Source: Gracilibacillus salitolerans (GTDB taxonomy: Bacteria; Bacillota; Bacilli; Bacillales; Amphibacillaceae). From it: DNA of 64,000 bases. Shown in pieces: positions 1-9,358 of this stretch; position 1 is the first letter of the stretch, and each line of letters begins with the position of its first letter. Location of the stretch: positions 4,402,001 through 4,466,000 of the forward strand of contig NZ_CP045915.1 of NCBI RefSeq assembly GCF_009650095.1. Direction: 5' to 3'. Position numbers and translations under genes: made by a program. The notes beneath the pieces were generated by a model. That model worked only from the letters and a program-made list of their open reading frames with translations. It was not told the origin of the DNA and made no database searches.

Positions 1-815
1 TCCAGACGTTTCCTAGGCTTTCTTTTCACTTTTGGAATCGTTGCTTCATATTGCTTCAATACTTCCTCAGGCTCACCAATTGCCCGGATTTCACCTTGCT
101 CTAGCCAAATTAACCTATCACAATTTCTTTTCGCATAGCGGTGACTGTGGGTTACGATGATCACCATTTTCGCTTGTCCTAACAGTTCACGAATTTTCGT
201 AGCTGCTTTTTGTCCGAATGCTCGATCACCTGTATTTAACGCTTCATCTAAAATTAAAATTTCTGGTTCCAAGTGTGATGCTACACTAAATCCGAGTCTT
301 GCTTTCATCCCACTCGAATAGGTTTTCATTGGTCTATCAATGAACTCTCCAAGCTCTGAAAACTCATGGATCTCATCAAAAAATTCGTCTATTTTTGCTT
401 TACGGATACCTAGCATCATACCGTTTAAGTAAACATTTTCCCGTCCCGTTAGCTCCTTGTTAAATCCCATTCCTAATGAGAAAAGGGCAGATACTTTTCC
501 CTCGACTTGTAAATTTCCTTCATCTGGATGTAGTATGCCAGTTAAAGCTTTACATAACGTTGTTTTTCCGGAACCATTTGACCCAACAATTCCAAGTACC
601 TCACCTTTATAGCCTGTGAAATTAATATGGCGAAGAGGCCATGTTTTCTTTGGAGCCTTTTTCTTCTCCTTTTTCTCCTTTTTCGAGAGATACTTAATGG
701 CTATTGATTTATAATCATCTCTTGTATTTGAACTAAAGGCTACACCTAAATCATCTGCTTGAATGACGATTTCTTTTTGATTTTGTATTGCCTTATCTTC
801 ATTTGTTGTAACCAT
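1..815 (-). CDS. Teichoic acid/polysaccharide export ABC transporter, ATP-binding subunit (TagH/Wzt-like), C-terminus cut by window edge
   Basis: I translated this from the minus strand: an ATG opens about 271 codons that run off the left edge without a stop. Walker A (GSNGSGKT), the signature region (YSSGMKARLGFS) and Walker B (ILILDEALNTGD) are all present, followed by the switch His (VTHSH). The SSGM signature and the LGxGxG-like stretch 'ALFSLGMGFNKELTGREN' are typical of the TagH/Wzt group, which energises export of undecaprenyl-linked teichoic acid or polysaccharide. The permease gene ends 18 bp upstream, so the two subunits are probably co-transcribed. A charged N-terminal stretch rich in Lys precedes the ATPase core. 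Whether a C-terminal extension exists, as in TagH, lies outside the window. Substrate is not determined by sequence. Confidence 0.9.
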   Translation of the reverse strand, partial: MVTTNEDKAIQNQKEIVIQADDLGVAFSSNTRDDYKSIAIKYLSKKEKKEKKKAPKKTWPLRHINFTGYKGEVLGIVGSNGSGKTTLCKALTGILHPDEGNLQVEGKVSALFSLGMGFNKELTGRENVYLNGMMLGIRKAKIDEFFDEIHEFSELGEFIDRPMKTYSSGMKARLGFSVASHLEPEILILDEALNTGDRAFGQKAATKIRELLGQAKMVIIVTHSHRYAKRNCDRLIWLEQGEIRAIGEPEEVLKQYEATIPKVKRKPRKRL

Positions 816-832
816 GGTAAACAACCCTCTTT

Positions 833-1624
833 TTATAATACTTTAATGATCTTGTGCTCATTTTTGTTATAGTGATATAACATATATAGCACGGCGATAA
901 TGGATACTATCGTTAACACGAACAAGCCTAAAAATTGTGGTGTCTGCTGTTCCATTAGTATGGCTCGATAAGCATTTAATAAAATGGCTACAGGATTCAA
1001 ATCCAAAATTAAATGAAACTGTTCTGGTAAATTACTTTCCTTTAGTCTACTGCCTTCCCAAATAATCGGTGAAGAATAAAAGAATAAGCGCAGCACATGT
1101 GATAACACATTATCAATGTCTCGTACAAATACTGTGATGTATGATACAAATAAACTTAATGCTCCTAAGAAAATAAGCGTAATTAGGATAATGACAGGTA
1201 AAAAAATAATTTGCCATCCTGGAACATATCCAAACGCAGCCAAGAATATAGCTATAACAATTAAACCAAAACAAAAATTAAACAATTGTGTAATGGATAA
1301 AGATAGTGGGAATATCGCTTTAGGTAAATAAACTTGATTGATAATAGATGTATACTTCGTAATAGATTTCGCGGAAGAATTAACTGTAGTATTAATCCAA
1401 CGCCACACCACTAAACCAATCACTAAATAAACCGGATATCCTGGTCCGCCTCGTCCTAAAAGAACAACAACAAGGAAATAATAGACGATGACGTTTAATA
1501 ATGGATCTAATAACCACCAAAAGTATCCTAAGTAACTATTTCGATTTTCTGCTTTTAAACCTGATTTCACAAGATATATAAGTAAATCTTTTCTTTTTAA
1601 TATTTCCGATATATAATTCAACAT
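833..1624 (-). CDS. Teichoic acid/polysaccharide ABC transporter permease (TagG/Wzm-like, ABC-2 family)
   Basis: The 263-residue protein has about six hydrophobic segments and the ABC-2 permease features of the TagG/Wzm group: an N-terminal amphipathic region, 'YLGYFWWLLDPLLN' before the first membrane segment, and 'SPIIWEGSRL' and 'LNPVAILLNAYRAILM' near the C-terminus, which are hallmarks of this export family. It would form the membrane channel for the ATPase encoded just downstream, exporting lipid-linked wall polymer to the outer face. The three glycosyltransferase genes upstream on the same strand suggest the polymer is assembled by this cluster. It could serve wall teichoic acid or another surface polysaccharide; the sequence does not decide. 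Confidence 0.9.
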   Translation of the reverse strand: MLNYISEILKRKDLLIYLVKSGLKAENRNSYLGYFWWLLDPLLNVIVYYFLVVVLLGRGGPGYPVYLVIGLVVWRWINTTVNSSAKSITKYTSIINQVYLPKAIFPLSLSITQLFNFCFGLIVIAIFLAAFGYVPGWQIIFLPVIILITLIFLGALSLFVSYITVFVRDIDNVLSHVLRLFFYSSPIIWEGSRLKESNLPEQFHLILDLNPVAILLNAYRAILMEQQTPQFLGLFVLTIVSIIAVLYMLYHYNKNEHKIIKVL

Positions 1625-1647
1625 TTGCTCTTAGACACCACCAATTC

Positions 1648-2439
1648 TTACCTCATATAATTTAAATATGCCTTCACCTTTAAAAATACATAATGTGCAA
1701 AATACCATAAGCTTTTTAAAAGGCCCAGCTGCTCGACTTGCCTGTAAACGATCCAATTTTGTTTCGCCATTCTGATTTTGTTACTTGAAATCGAATTACT
1801 TCTCACACGATACGCTGCCAGTACTTCATGTAAACCATAAGCTGTATAACCACGTCTTGTTAAATTAAGCCACAATGCGTAATCCTGTCGTGAACGAATG
1901 TTAGCCATGCGAATCTCAGGTATCTTCTCTCGATCCAGCATAACGGTTAAGCATCCTATCAGACAGCTTTTCAACAGTTGTTTATATGTTGTATTTTCTG
2001 GCATTGTCACTTCTTTTTCTATCGTCTGACCTTCATCATTGATCTGGACTCGTTTATATCCTGTATAAGTAAAAGCATAATCATGCTCTTGCATAAAAGC
2101 TAATTGTCTTTCCAACTTTTTCGGCAACCATTTGTCATCACTATCCAAAAAAGCAATATATCTGCCTTGTGCATGTTCCATTGCTGTATTTCTAGCGACA
2201 GCTGCTCCTTGGTTTCTTTCAAGGGCAATCAGTCGTATTCTATCGTCTTCTTTCTGATATTCTTCAATGATCGAGATTGTTTGATCGGTTGAACCATCAT
2301 CAACTATTACCATTTCCCAATTTGGATAGGTTTGCTGTCGGACCGACTCTATCGTCTCTCGTATATACGTTTCTGAATTATAGGTTGGTGTAATTACAGA
2401 AACAAGATTGAGATCTTTTATTTCATTCATATTTTCCAT
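1648..2439 (-). CDS. Glycosyltransferase family 2
   Basis: This is a 263-residue GT-A fold enzyme. The N-terminal nucleotide-binding stretch reads 'VSVITPTYNSETYIRETI' followed by 'VIVDDGSTDQT', and the metal-binding DxD region is 'FLDSDDKW' near residue 100, all classic for family GT2. It would transfer a sugar from an NDP-sugar to a growing cell-surface glycan at the cytoplasmic face. The gene begins immediately after the stop of the upstream GT4 gene, and an in-frame ATG three codons in has better spacing from the AGGATGG ribosome site, so the true start may be nine bases later. Donor and acceptor sugars cannot be read from sequence. Confidence 0.88.
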   Translation of the reverse strand: MENMNEIKDLNLVSVITPTYNSETYIRETIESVRQQTYPNWEMVIVDDGSTDQTISIIEEYQKEDDRIRLIALERNQGAAVARNTAMEHAQGRYIAFLDSDDKWLPKKLERQLAFMQEHDYAFTYTGYKRVQINDEGQTIEKEVTMPENTTYKQLLKSCLIGCLTVMLDREKIPEIRMANIRSRQDYALWLNLTRRGYTAYGLHEVLAAYRVRSNSISSNKIRMAKQNWIVYRQVEQLGLLKSLWYFAHYVFLKVKAYLNYMR

Positions 2440-2440
2440 C

Positions 2441-3571
2441 CTATTTATTTAATAATTGCTCATACCATGCCATGAGCTTGCTCTCCTGGGATTTCCAGCT
2501 TAACTCTTGTAAAACTGCCTTTCTACCATTATAACCCATCGCCTCTGCTTCTATTGGATTATTCTTTAAGTATTCTACTGCATCCAGCCATTCTTGCGTA
2601 TTATCCGGGTTAACGGTGATTCCGCACTGGTGTTGATCGATAAATGCTTGCCATCTTGAAAAATTCGAGCAAATAATCGGTAACCCTGCACTCATATATT
2701 CAAAAAACTTCGTTAATTCTTTCTTCAAGTAATGATCGGTCGCTGGAAAAATTGCTAAACCAGCAATCCAATTTTCATTTGAATAATAATGATCAATCTC
2801 TTCTCGTTCAACAAAACGGTCAATCCCGTCAAAATGGAGGTAGTCTCGCTTATCACCAGCATGTACTTTCATTTGTTCTGCTAAGTCACTCGAGCATTTC
2901 CCAACTAAATAAACATGCTTGTCCATTATTTGCGGTATTTCAGCATGGTAAAACGCGCCTCTTTCCACCGATACATTTCCAGTGTACAACAACTTGTCGC
3001 TCACCTTACTTCGATCGATCTCTTGGTTGATTAATTTCTCATTCAAGATCGGATAATTGAGGATGCATGTTCCACGTTGATAACGCTCGAAGTAATATTT
3101 TTCTGCAAGACAAAGCGCCATTTTCTTTATTAATAAGCGTTCAATACCATTGTATAATTTACCAATGATTCGCTTGATTGGCTTTGGAAAGTATTCTTTT
3201 TGCATAATACTTGTATAGTAATCCTCATGTACATCATAGATGACTGTGTTATTTTTCTTTTTTAACAGCCAACCGATAAAGATTAATTCCGGATCATGAA
3301 AATGGTAGATGTCCGCCTTCACCTTTTTTGCTTTTTTATAGGCTTGGATTGGCCCAAAGAGCATTCGTTTCCATCGATTAGCATATTTCTTGAGTGGAAT
3401 GATTTCTACCTTATTTTGCTCGTCCTGACTATCATTCTGTTCATCGATTGGTGCCATTAACGTTACATCATATCCTGCCTTTTTCAAGGACACACATTCC
3501 TTATGATAAATTCTCGTATCATAGGGATGATGTACAGTCGTCATATGGACAATTTTACTTGATTGAGACAA
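2441..3571 (-). CDS. Glycosyltransferase family 4
   Basis: The 376-residue protein has the two-domain GT-B layout. An N-terminal acceptor domain starts 'KIVHMTTVHHPYDTRIYHKE' and contains 'YHFHDPELIFIG', a motif found in many capsule/exopolysaccharide GT4 enzymes. The C-terminal donor domain carries the retaining E-x7-E-like region 'LTKFFEYMSAGLPIICSN'. It lies head to tail with the GT2 gene, with essentially no gap, so the two are translationally close. A role in teichoic acid or polysaccharide assembly is inferred from the neighbouring exporter. Substrate unknown. Confidence 0.85.
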   Translation of the reverse strand: MSQSSKIVHMTTVHHPYDTRIYHKECVSLKKAGYDVTLMAPIDEQNDSQDEQNKVEIIPLKKYANRWKRMLFGPIQAYKKAKKVKADIYHFHDPELIFIGWLLKKKNNTVIYDVHEDYYTSIMQKEYFPKPIKRIIGKLYNGIERLLIKKMALCLAEKYYFERYQRGTCILNYPILNEKLINQEIDRSKVSDKLLYTGNVSVERGAFYHAEIPQIMDKHVYLVGKCSSDLAEQMKVHAGDKRDYLHFDGIDRFVEREEIDHYYSNENWIAGLAIFPATDHYLKKELTKFFEYMSAGLPIICSNFSRWQAFIDQHQCGITVNPDNTQEWLDAVEYLKNNPIEAEAMGYNGRKAVLQELSWKSQESKLMAWYEQLLNK

Positions 3572-3747
3572 ATAGATAAACCTCCACTTCTATAAAGAAA
3601 AACTTGGCTTATCGCCCAATTTCTGGCGATACCTTCGTTTTACTTATACTTTGTACATTCAAAATTCTCGCTACCTCGAATTACTAATCTACTAAAATTT
3701 ATACTTTCCTAACGTGCATCGAAAGACTGGATATAAACAACCATTAA

Positions 3748-4857
3748 TTATAACACATCAAGGAAGGTTTGTTCATATTGTCTGACGATCTTGTTTGAGT
3801 TGAAGAATGTAGCACGCTCGTATCCTTTTTCTGTGATCTCGTCCAGTTTTTCTGGCGTTACTTGTAAAACAGACAGCATATTCTCCGCAAGCTGCTTTCC
3901 ATCTCCTACAGGACTTAATAACCCATATTTGCCATTATCCAAGACCTCTGATGGACCTGATCGGCAGTTGGTCGATACAACAGCGGTTTTGGTTGCTAAT
4001 GCTTCTGCAATAACATGACTAAATCCTTCATGCTTGGATGACAAGACGAATAAGTCTGCATGGCGGAAATAGACATATGGATTTTGTTGAAAACCGAGAA
4101 AATGAACACGCTCTTCTATGTTTAATTCGTTTGATAGCTGTTTTAATTCATCATACAAATAACCTTCTCCAAGCATTACCAACTGACTAGCGCACTGTTC
4201 GTTAACCATTGCAAAAGCACGAAGCATCGTGTGATGATCCTTTTGAGGGACTAATCGTCCAGCGGTAATGATAATCTTGTCATCTGTATCAAATAGTGAC
4301 TGATGGTCAAAATCTTCTTCTTGATTAGCTAAATTCGTAATATCGGCCAAATCGACCGGGTTATAGATTACTTCAATCGATTTTCTTGGTACTTTATATC
4401 GTTCGACTAGATTGTCTTTTACCCCTTCGGAAAGTGAGATAATTTGGTTAGCCAATCGGTAGATAAGTCCAAATCCTAATAACTGTAGATTCTCTTTAAA
4501 CGTACCACCTAGATTATCCGCTTCTCTAATGACATTTTTAGCTTTTGTGAAAGAAGCTAGTTTTGCCAGAATCGCAATCGTGTTAACTCTTGGGATCGTA
4601 CTAAATACAATATCTACTTTTTGATCACGAATAATCTTTGCTAATTTAAAAATGGATCTGCTCAAACGTTTCGTGTCCAATTTAATAAAGGTTACATCAT
4701 CTTTTAGTGCATGCTCATATGACCCATCATAGTTTAACGTTACTAAGATGGGGGAAAATTTATTTCTATCTAAGTTATTGATAATGTTTAATAAGGTTCT
4801 GGCAGCTCCGCCGGCCCCCATTTGATAAATAAAGAACACGATGTTTACTTTTTTCAT
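3748..4857 (-). CDS. Glycosyltransferase family 4 (polysaccharide/teichoic acid assembly)
   Basis: This is a 369-residue GT-B enzyme. The N-terminus has the glycine-rich acceptor loop 'IYQMGAGGAARTLLNI', and the donor domain includes 'IITAGRLVPQKDHHTMLRAF' and the EX7E region 'SKHEGFSHVIAEALATKTAVVST'. This matches GT4 enzymes such as those adding GalNAc or Glc residues to surface glycans. A good ribosome site (CAGGAGGAAA) precedes the ATG. It is separated from the next GT4 gene by about 175 bp, so it may form its own transcription unit or be the first gene of the surface-polymer operon. Function assigned at family level only. Confidence 0.85.
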   Translation of the reverse strand: MKKVNIVFFIYQMGAGGAARTLLNIINNLDRNKFSPILVTLNYDGSYEHALKDDVTFIKLDTKRLSRSIFKLAKIIRDQKVDIVFSTIPRVNTIAILAKLASFTKAKNVIREADNLGGTFKENLQLLGFGLIYRLANQIISLSEGVKDNLVERYKVPRKSIEVIYNPVDLADITNLANQEEDFDHQSLFDTDDKIIITAGRLVPQKDHHTMLRAFAMVNEQCASQLVMLGEGYLYDELKQLSNELNIEERVHFLGFQQNPYVYFRHADLFVLSSKHEGFSHVIAEALATKTAVVSTNCRSGPSEVLDNGKYGLLSPVGDGKQLAENMLSVLQVTPEKLDEITEKGYERATFFNSNKIVRQYEQTFLDVL

Positions 4858-5147
4858 CTGTTTTCTTTCCTCCTGCTTACGATCAGGCTGCTTATATCTG
4901 TTCGATAAAAATGTATGTTTATGACTGTGCTGGGCCCAAAAACTGTTTTCTGCAAAATTTTACATTTTTATCACATATCTTTCTATTTTATACGATAATG
5001 GATAGAAACGAAAGAGTTATTAGCGAAATGTAACATAACCGAAATGCAACTGATATACCCATTAGCTCTTCTGGCCGATTAGACATTTTCTAATTGATGT
5101 AAGTTGGTGATTTTTGGAATGTTCTGCGTTAAGCTTTTGTAAATTCG

Positions 5148-5277
5148 GCGGACATATAATCACTTATTTGACAACTTTGGCTAGAAATCAGCTCTATTAT
5201 GGATGAATAACGGAACATATGTCCTCGAATATCAAAAAAACAGCATTTTTGTTACAAATAGAGGAACGAATGTCCGC
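5148..5277. repeat. 130-bp interspersed element with GCGGACAT boxes, copy 1
   Basis: The gap between the efflux gene and the glycosyltransferase gene holds a 130-bp element that begins GCGGACATAT and ends GAATGTCCGC. Three copies of a roughly 15-bp box (GGAACnnATGTCCGC, the first one inverted) sit at offsets 1, 65 and 116. A second element of exactly the same length and the same internal register lies at 33186-33315. The rest of this 500-bp gap shows no gene and no convincing promoter. Confidence 0.7.
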
Positions 5278-5351
5278 CCGCCTATCTGACTTATTATTTA
5301 CCAAAATGCATTGATATCAGGAATTTTATACACTCTTTTCTTTTAACTAAA

Positions 5352-5378
5352 ACAGCCTGGTGATGTTCACCAGGCTGT
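5352..5378 (-). terminator. Rho-independent terminator of the RND efflux operon
   Basis: A perfect 12-bp stem (ACAGCCTGGTGA/TCACCAGGCTGT) with a 3-nt loop sits just after the stop codon of the RND gene. The minus-strand tail is T-rich (TTTAGTTAAAA), though not a pure run. Confidence 0.75.
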
Positions 5379-5382
5379 CCAT

Positions 5383-8300
5383 TTACGCTTCTTTTTCTTT
5401 CTCTTTCTTATTCTTTCTCGTAAACCAACCTTTCATACGCTCGGATAGGTTATCAAAGTACGTATAAACGACTGGAATTAATACTAATGTAAAGATACTG
5501 GATGTCAATAAACCGAAAATTACGGTAATTGCCATTGGCTGTTGCATTTCTGCACCTTCGCCATATCCTAAGGCTAATGGGACCATTGCTAGGATCGTCG
5601 TTAAGGTTGTCATTAAAATAGGACGTAACCTTGTTTTTCCGGCTTCGACAATGGCTTCGTGTCGATCCATTCCACGATTTCTGAGAATATTAATATAATC
5701 GACAAGCACGATCGCATTGTTGACCACTATCCCGGCGAGCATAATCACCCCGATAAAGGCTGTGATCGATAATGGCTGACCAGTAATAAATAGACCACCA
5801 AACACCCCTACTGCTGTTGCAGGCATGGAGAACATAATAATTAACGGGTGCAGGAAGTTTTCAAACTGGATAGCCATAACGGCGTACACTAGGAAAATCG
5901 ATAATACTAACGCCAGACCTAAGTCAACGAAGGCTTCAGCCATATCTTCTGCCTGACCACCGATAGAATAGTCATAATCGTCAGGAAAGCCAATGGAATC
6001 TAATGCATTTTCCACATTTTGCGATACCGTACCTAAATCACTTCCAACAATACCGGATGTAATATTAACCTGGCGTTGTTGGTTTTGACGTGAGATTGTT
6101 GCGGCACTTTGCTCTTGTTCGAAATCAGCTATCGCCTGCAAAGGAATTGTTGTTCCTTGCTGGTTTTGAATTAGTAAATTTTCTAAATCATTAATTGTTG
6201 AACGCTGATCTTCCGGATATATTAATTTTACATTCATTTCTTCTCCGGCTTCACGATACTGCATAATCGTTTGACCGGTAAATCCAAGTTGGATCTGACT
6301 CATCACTTCCTGATAGCTTAAACCGTATTGCGCTGCCAAGTCACGATCGACTTGAACCGCCATTTCCGGCTGTGTATCAGATAAAGATGATGTTGGATTG
6401 TAAACACCTTCCACATCTTCTAACACCATCAGTACTTGATCTGAAAGTTCCTGTAATACTTCGGTTTCTGGACCTGAAATTTGAATTTGGATCGGATCTC
6501 CTAAACCAGCACCAGAACTTGCCTCACTAACGGTAATTTCCGCTCCGGCAATATCTTGTAACTCTTCGTCTAATTGTTGAGCAACTGATGCCGTTGTTTG
6601 ATCTCGTTCATCCGCTGGTAATAATTGAATTTGATAAGAGGCATCCGAACCTCCTGTCATCATTGCGTCTTCCGGATTGCCACCACCGACAGTTACATAG
6701 CTGACATCAATAACTTCATCGTATTCTGCCAGCTTTTCATTTACTTGTTCGGTGATTGCAAGTCGTTTCTCTTCATTTGTACCTGTTGGAGTTTCCACTG
6801 TGATACCTAACTGACCTTGATCACCTTCCGGAATAAAGGCAGTACCGATAAACGGAATTAAAGAAACACTTGCGATGATTGCGGCAATCGTAATCGCAAT
6901 CGTTGTTTTCCGTAGTTTCAAGGCTTTTTCAATCACTCGTTGATAGCCATTAATTACTTTCTGTAAGAAACGATCGAACCAGTAACGGCGACCGTTATTC
7001 TGCATCGCTTTTGTTAAAAGTTTGGATGATAACATCGGGATTAATGTGACTGAAACTGCGAGTGATGCAATTAATGCAAAAGAAACGGTTAATGCTAATG
7101 GTGTAAATAATTCCGACGCCATCCCTTCAACAAAAACAATTGGCAGAAATACTACTAATGTTGTCGTCGTTGACGCAATTACAGCTGGTGCAAGCTCTGA
7201 TGCACCCTTGATTGCTGCTTCTTTGATGTTATAGCCTTTTTGCCTGTAAGAGACAATATTTTCGAGTATAACAATTGAACTGTCGACCATCATCCCGATA
7301 CCGAGCGCGAGACCACCCATTGTTAGTACGTTCAACGTCTCACCGGTGAAATACAACAGTACAAACGTTGAAACAATTGCAATAGGGATCGATACCCCGA
7401 TAACAAGTGTCGCTCTTACACTTTTCAGGAATAACAGCAATACTAATAAGGCGAAAATTCCACCAAAAATCATATTCTGAATAACAGAATTAATCGATTG
7501 TTTAATAAAATCTGACGTATCTACTACTACATCAAGACTGACACCTTCCGGCAGATCTTCATTTAAGTCATCCATAGCAGCTAATACATTATCCGATACT
7601 TCCACAGTATTTCCGTCTGATTGTTTTAAAATACTTAATACAACGGCTGTTTCATTGTTTACAAGTGTTGTCCCATTTTTTTGTAAGGTATCCTTGACCT
7701 CCGCTACATCTTCGATAGTAATTTGTGCACCTTGTGGTGTTTGTATAATAGAATGGGCAATATCATCTACCGATTCAAATGTACCATCCACACGCAGTTG
7801 TAAATCTTGATCTCCTTGTTGAATGGCGCCTGCTGATCCGGACTGATTAGCTCCTTGTAACGCTTGTTGGATCGATTGCGTCGAAACACCATATTGCATC
7901 ATGGCTGACCGATTTAACTCTAATTCAATTATTCTTTCTTCGCCACCCTCAACACTGACAGAAGCCACACCGCTTTGTCGCTCAAAATACGGTTGAATGG
8001 TATCCTCTGCTACCGTTTGTAAGGTGGTGGTATCACTACCTGTTAAGCCTACCCACATAATTGGCATTTGATTTGGGTTAAAGCGCAGAACACTCGGGTC
8101 ATTGGCACCATCCGGCAGCATCGCTTTGACCTGGTCTACACTTTCCCTGACCTCGAGCAAGGCATTATCGAGGTTGGTTCCATTTTCGAACATAATAATC
8201 ACAAGGGAAGATCCTGTTTGCGATTGGGATTGAATCGTGTTCACCCCTTCAATCGAGCTAAGACCGCCCTCAATTGGTTCTGACACTAGTTTTTCGACCT

Positions 8301-8472
8301 CTTGAGGTGCTGCATCTGGATAGCTGGTCGCAACCACTGCAATTGGTAAATCAATTTCTGGGAAAAGATCTATCGCTAAATTTCGAACTGATATAACACC
8401 CATTGCAATAATAGCGAGGACAATCATGATGACCCCGACTGGCCGTTTAACTGATGTATTGACTAGTTTCAT
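5383..8472 (-). CDS. RND-family efflux transporter (SwrC/AcrB-like)
   Basis: A 1029-residue membrane transporter with the duplicated RND architecture: a membrane segment at residues 12-30 followed by a large extracellular porter domain, then six membrane helices, and the same again in the second half. 'GMMVDSSIVILENI' in helix 4 supplies the proton-relay Asp, and 'GIVVNNAIVLVDYIN' is its counterpart in the second half. The C-terminus is Lys/Glu-rich and cytoplasmic. In Gram-positives this is the SwrC (YerP) type, which exports amphiphiles such as surfactin-like lipopeptides or biocides; the substrate here is unknown. Start ATG lies 2 bp after the adaptor stop, so translation is coupled, and a strong hairpin terminator follows. 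Confidence 0.93.
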   Translation of the reverse strand: MKLVNTSVKRPVGVIMIVLAIIAMGVISVRNLAIDLFPEIDLPIAVVATSYPDAAPQEVEKLVSEPIEGGLSSIEGVNTIQSQSQTGSSLVIIMFENGTNLDNALLEVRESVDQVKAMLPDGANDPSVLRFNPNQMPIMWVGLTGSDTTTLQTVAEDTIQPYFERQSGVASVSVEGGEERIIELELNRSAMMQYGVSTQSIQQALQGANQSGSAGAIQQGDQDLQLRVDGTFESVDDIAHSIIQTPQGAQITIEDVAEVKDTLQKNGTTLVNNETAVVLSILKQSDGNTVEVSDNVLAAMDDLNEDLPEGVSLDVVVDTSDFIKQSINSVIQNMIFGGIFALLVLLLFLKSVRATLVIGVSIPIAIVSTFVLLYFTGETLNVLTMGGLALGIGMMVDSSIVILENIVSYRQKGYNIKEAAIKGASELAPAVIASTTTTLVVFLPIVFVEGMASELFTPLALTVSFALIASLAVSVTLIPMLSSKLLTKAMQNNGRRYWFDRFLQKVINGYQRVIEKALKLRKTTIAITIAAIIASVSLIPFIGTAFIPEGDQGQLGITVETPTGTNEEKRLAITEQVNEKLAEYDEVIDVSYVTVGGGNPEDAMMTGGSDASYQIQLLPADERDQTTASVAQQLDEELQDIAGAEITVSEASSGAGLGDPIQIQISGPETEVLQELSDQVLMVLEDVEGVYNPTSSLSDTQPEMAVQVDRDLAAQYGLSYQEVMSQIQLGFTGQTIMQYREAGEEMNVKLIYPEDQRSTINDLENLLIQNQQGTTIPLQAIADFEQEQSAATISRQNQQRQVNITSGIVGSDLGTVSQNVENALDSIGFPDDYDYSIGGQAEDMAEAFVDLGLALVLSIFLVYAVMAIQFENFLHPLIIMFSMPATAVGVFGGLFITGQPLSITAFIGVIMLAGIVVNNAIVLVDYINILRNRGMDRHEAIVEAGKTRLRPILMTTLTTILAMVPLALGYGEGAEMQQPMAITVIFGLLTSSIFTLVLIPVVYTYFDNLSERMKGWFTRKNKKEKEKEA

Positions 8473-8474
8473 GA

Positions 8475-9335
8475 TTAATCCTCCTCTACTACACTAATTT
8501 TGCTGCCATCTACAAGTGTCAATTGCCCACTTGTAATGATTTGATCTCCTTCGTTAAGCTCAGCTTGAATAGCTGTTACCTCTGATTGTGTCGCCTGAAC
8601 AGTAACTTCTATCTTTTTTGCTGTATCTTCTTCCACAACGTACACATATGTTTCATCATTTTCTTCGACTAATGCCGCCGTTGGGATTAACAGTGAATCT
8701 TCAATTACCGTATCTTCTAAAACAACGGTAGCGATAACTCCTGCTTTGTAATGTGTTGTTTCATTATCGAATGAAAGATCGATTGGGAATAGTCCCGCTT
8801 CATTGGCGGAGTCTGCTACATATTCAATCTCTGCTTCGTGTGTTTCTTCCTCTGCGCTTTGTAATAGAAGAGTTACTTCTTTCCCTTTTTCAAATAAGTC
8901 TAGTTGTACGTCAGGTACTTGTAATTGCACGGTTAACTGCTCCAAATCTATGACCATTGCTAATGGATCCTGATTGGAAACCATGGAGCCTTCTTTTGCT
9001 TCCATTTGAGAGATAGTCCCTGTTGCTGGTGCTTCTACTTTGATGCTCCCTTGTGGACTGGAAATCGTCGCAATTTCATCATCTTCTTCTACTTTGTCTC
9101 CATTTTCCACTTCTAGTTCATCGATTTCACCTGCTACCGAAGGAATTACCGGAGATGTTTGATTTGGCATTGTACGACCATAGAAGGTACGTTCCATGAC
9201 AAGATCTCCTGTCGTAACTTCTCCTGTTTCTACTGGTGTGACGCGTTCTACTTGGTCTTCTTCTTCCTCGCTGTTTTCCGAACACGCAACTAATGTGATG
9301 ATCACAATCATTAGTAATAATAATAAACGCTTCAT
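8475..9335 (-). CDS. RND efflux adaptor (membrane fusion protein), lipoprotein
   Basis: The 286-residue protein begins with a lipoprotein signal (LLLLLMIVIITLVACS; lipobox ending in Cys18), so it should be lipid-anchored on the outer face of the membrane. A biotinyl-lipoyl-like hairpin follows ('SVAGEIDELEVENGDKVEEDDEIATISS', 'APATGTISQMEAKEGSMV'), then a beta-barrel and a membrane-proximal domain ending in 'ALVEENDETYVYVVEED'. This is the periplasmic adaptor (HlyD/AcrA) fold, shortened as expected for an organism with no outer membrane. It sits between the TetR regulator and the RND pump and is presumably the pump's accessory subunit. Confidence 0.9.
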   Translation of the reverse strand: MKRLLLLLMIVIITLVACSENSEEEEDQVERVTPVETGEVTTGDLVMERTFYGRTMPNQTSPVIPSVAGEIDELEVENGDKVEEDDEIATISSPQGSIKVEAPATGTISQMEAKEGSMVSNQDPLAMVIDLEQLTVQLQVPDVQLDLFEKGKEVTLLLQSAEEETHEAEIEYVADSANEAGLFPIDLSFDNETTHYKAGVIATVVLEDTVIEDSLLIPTAALVEENDETYVYVVEEDTAKKIEVTVQATQSEVTAIQAELNEGDQIITSGQLTLVDGSKISVVEED

Positions 9336-9358
9336 CTTCTTGTCCCCTCTCGATTTTT

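Noticed and set aside
5383..8472. Long open frames on the plus strand opposite the RND gene
   Set aside because: They are short, lack ribosome sites and run antisense to a fully conserved transporter.
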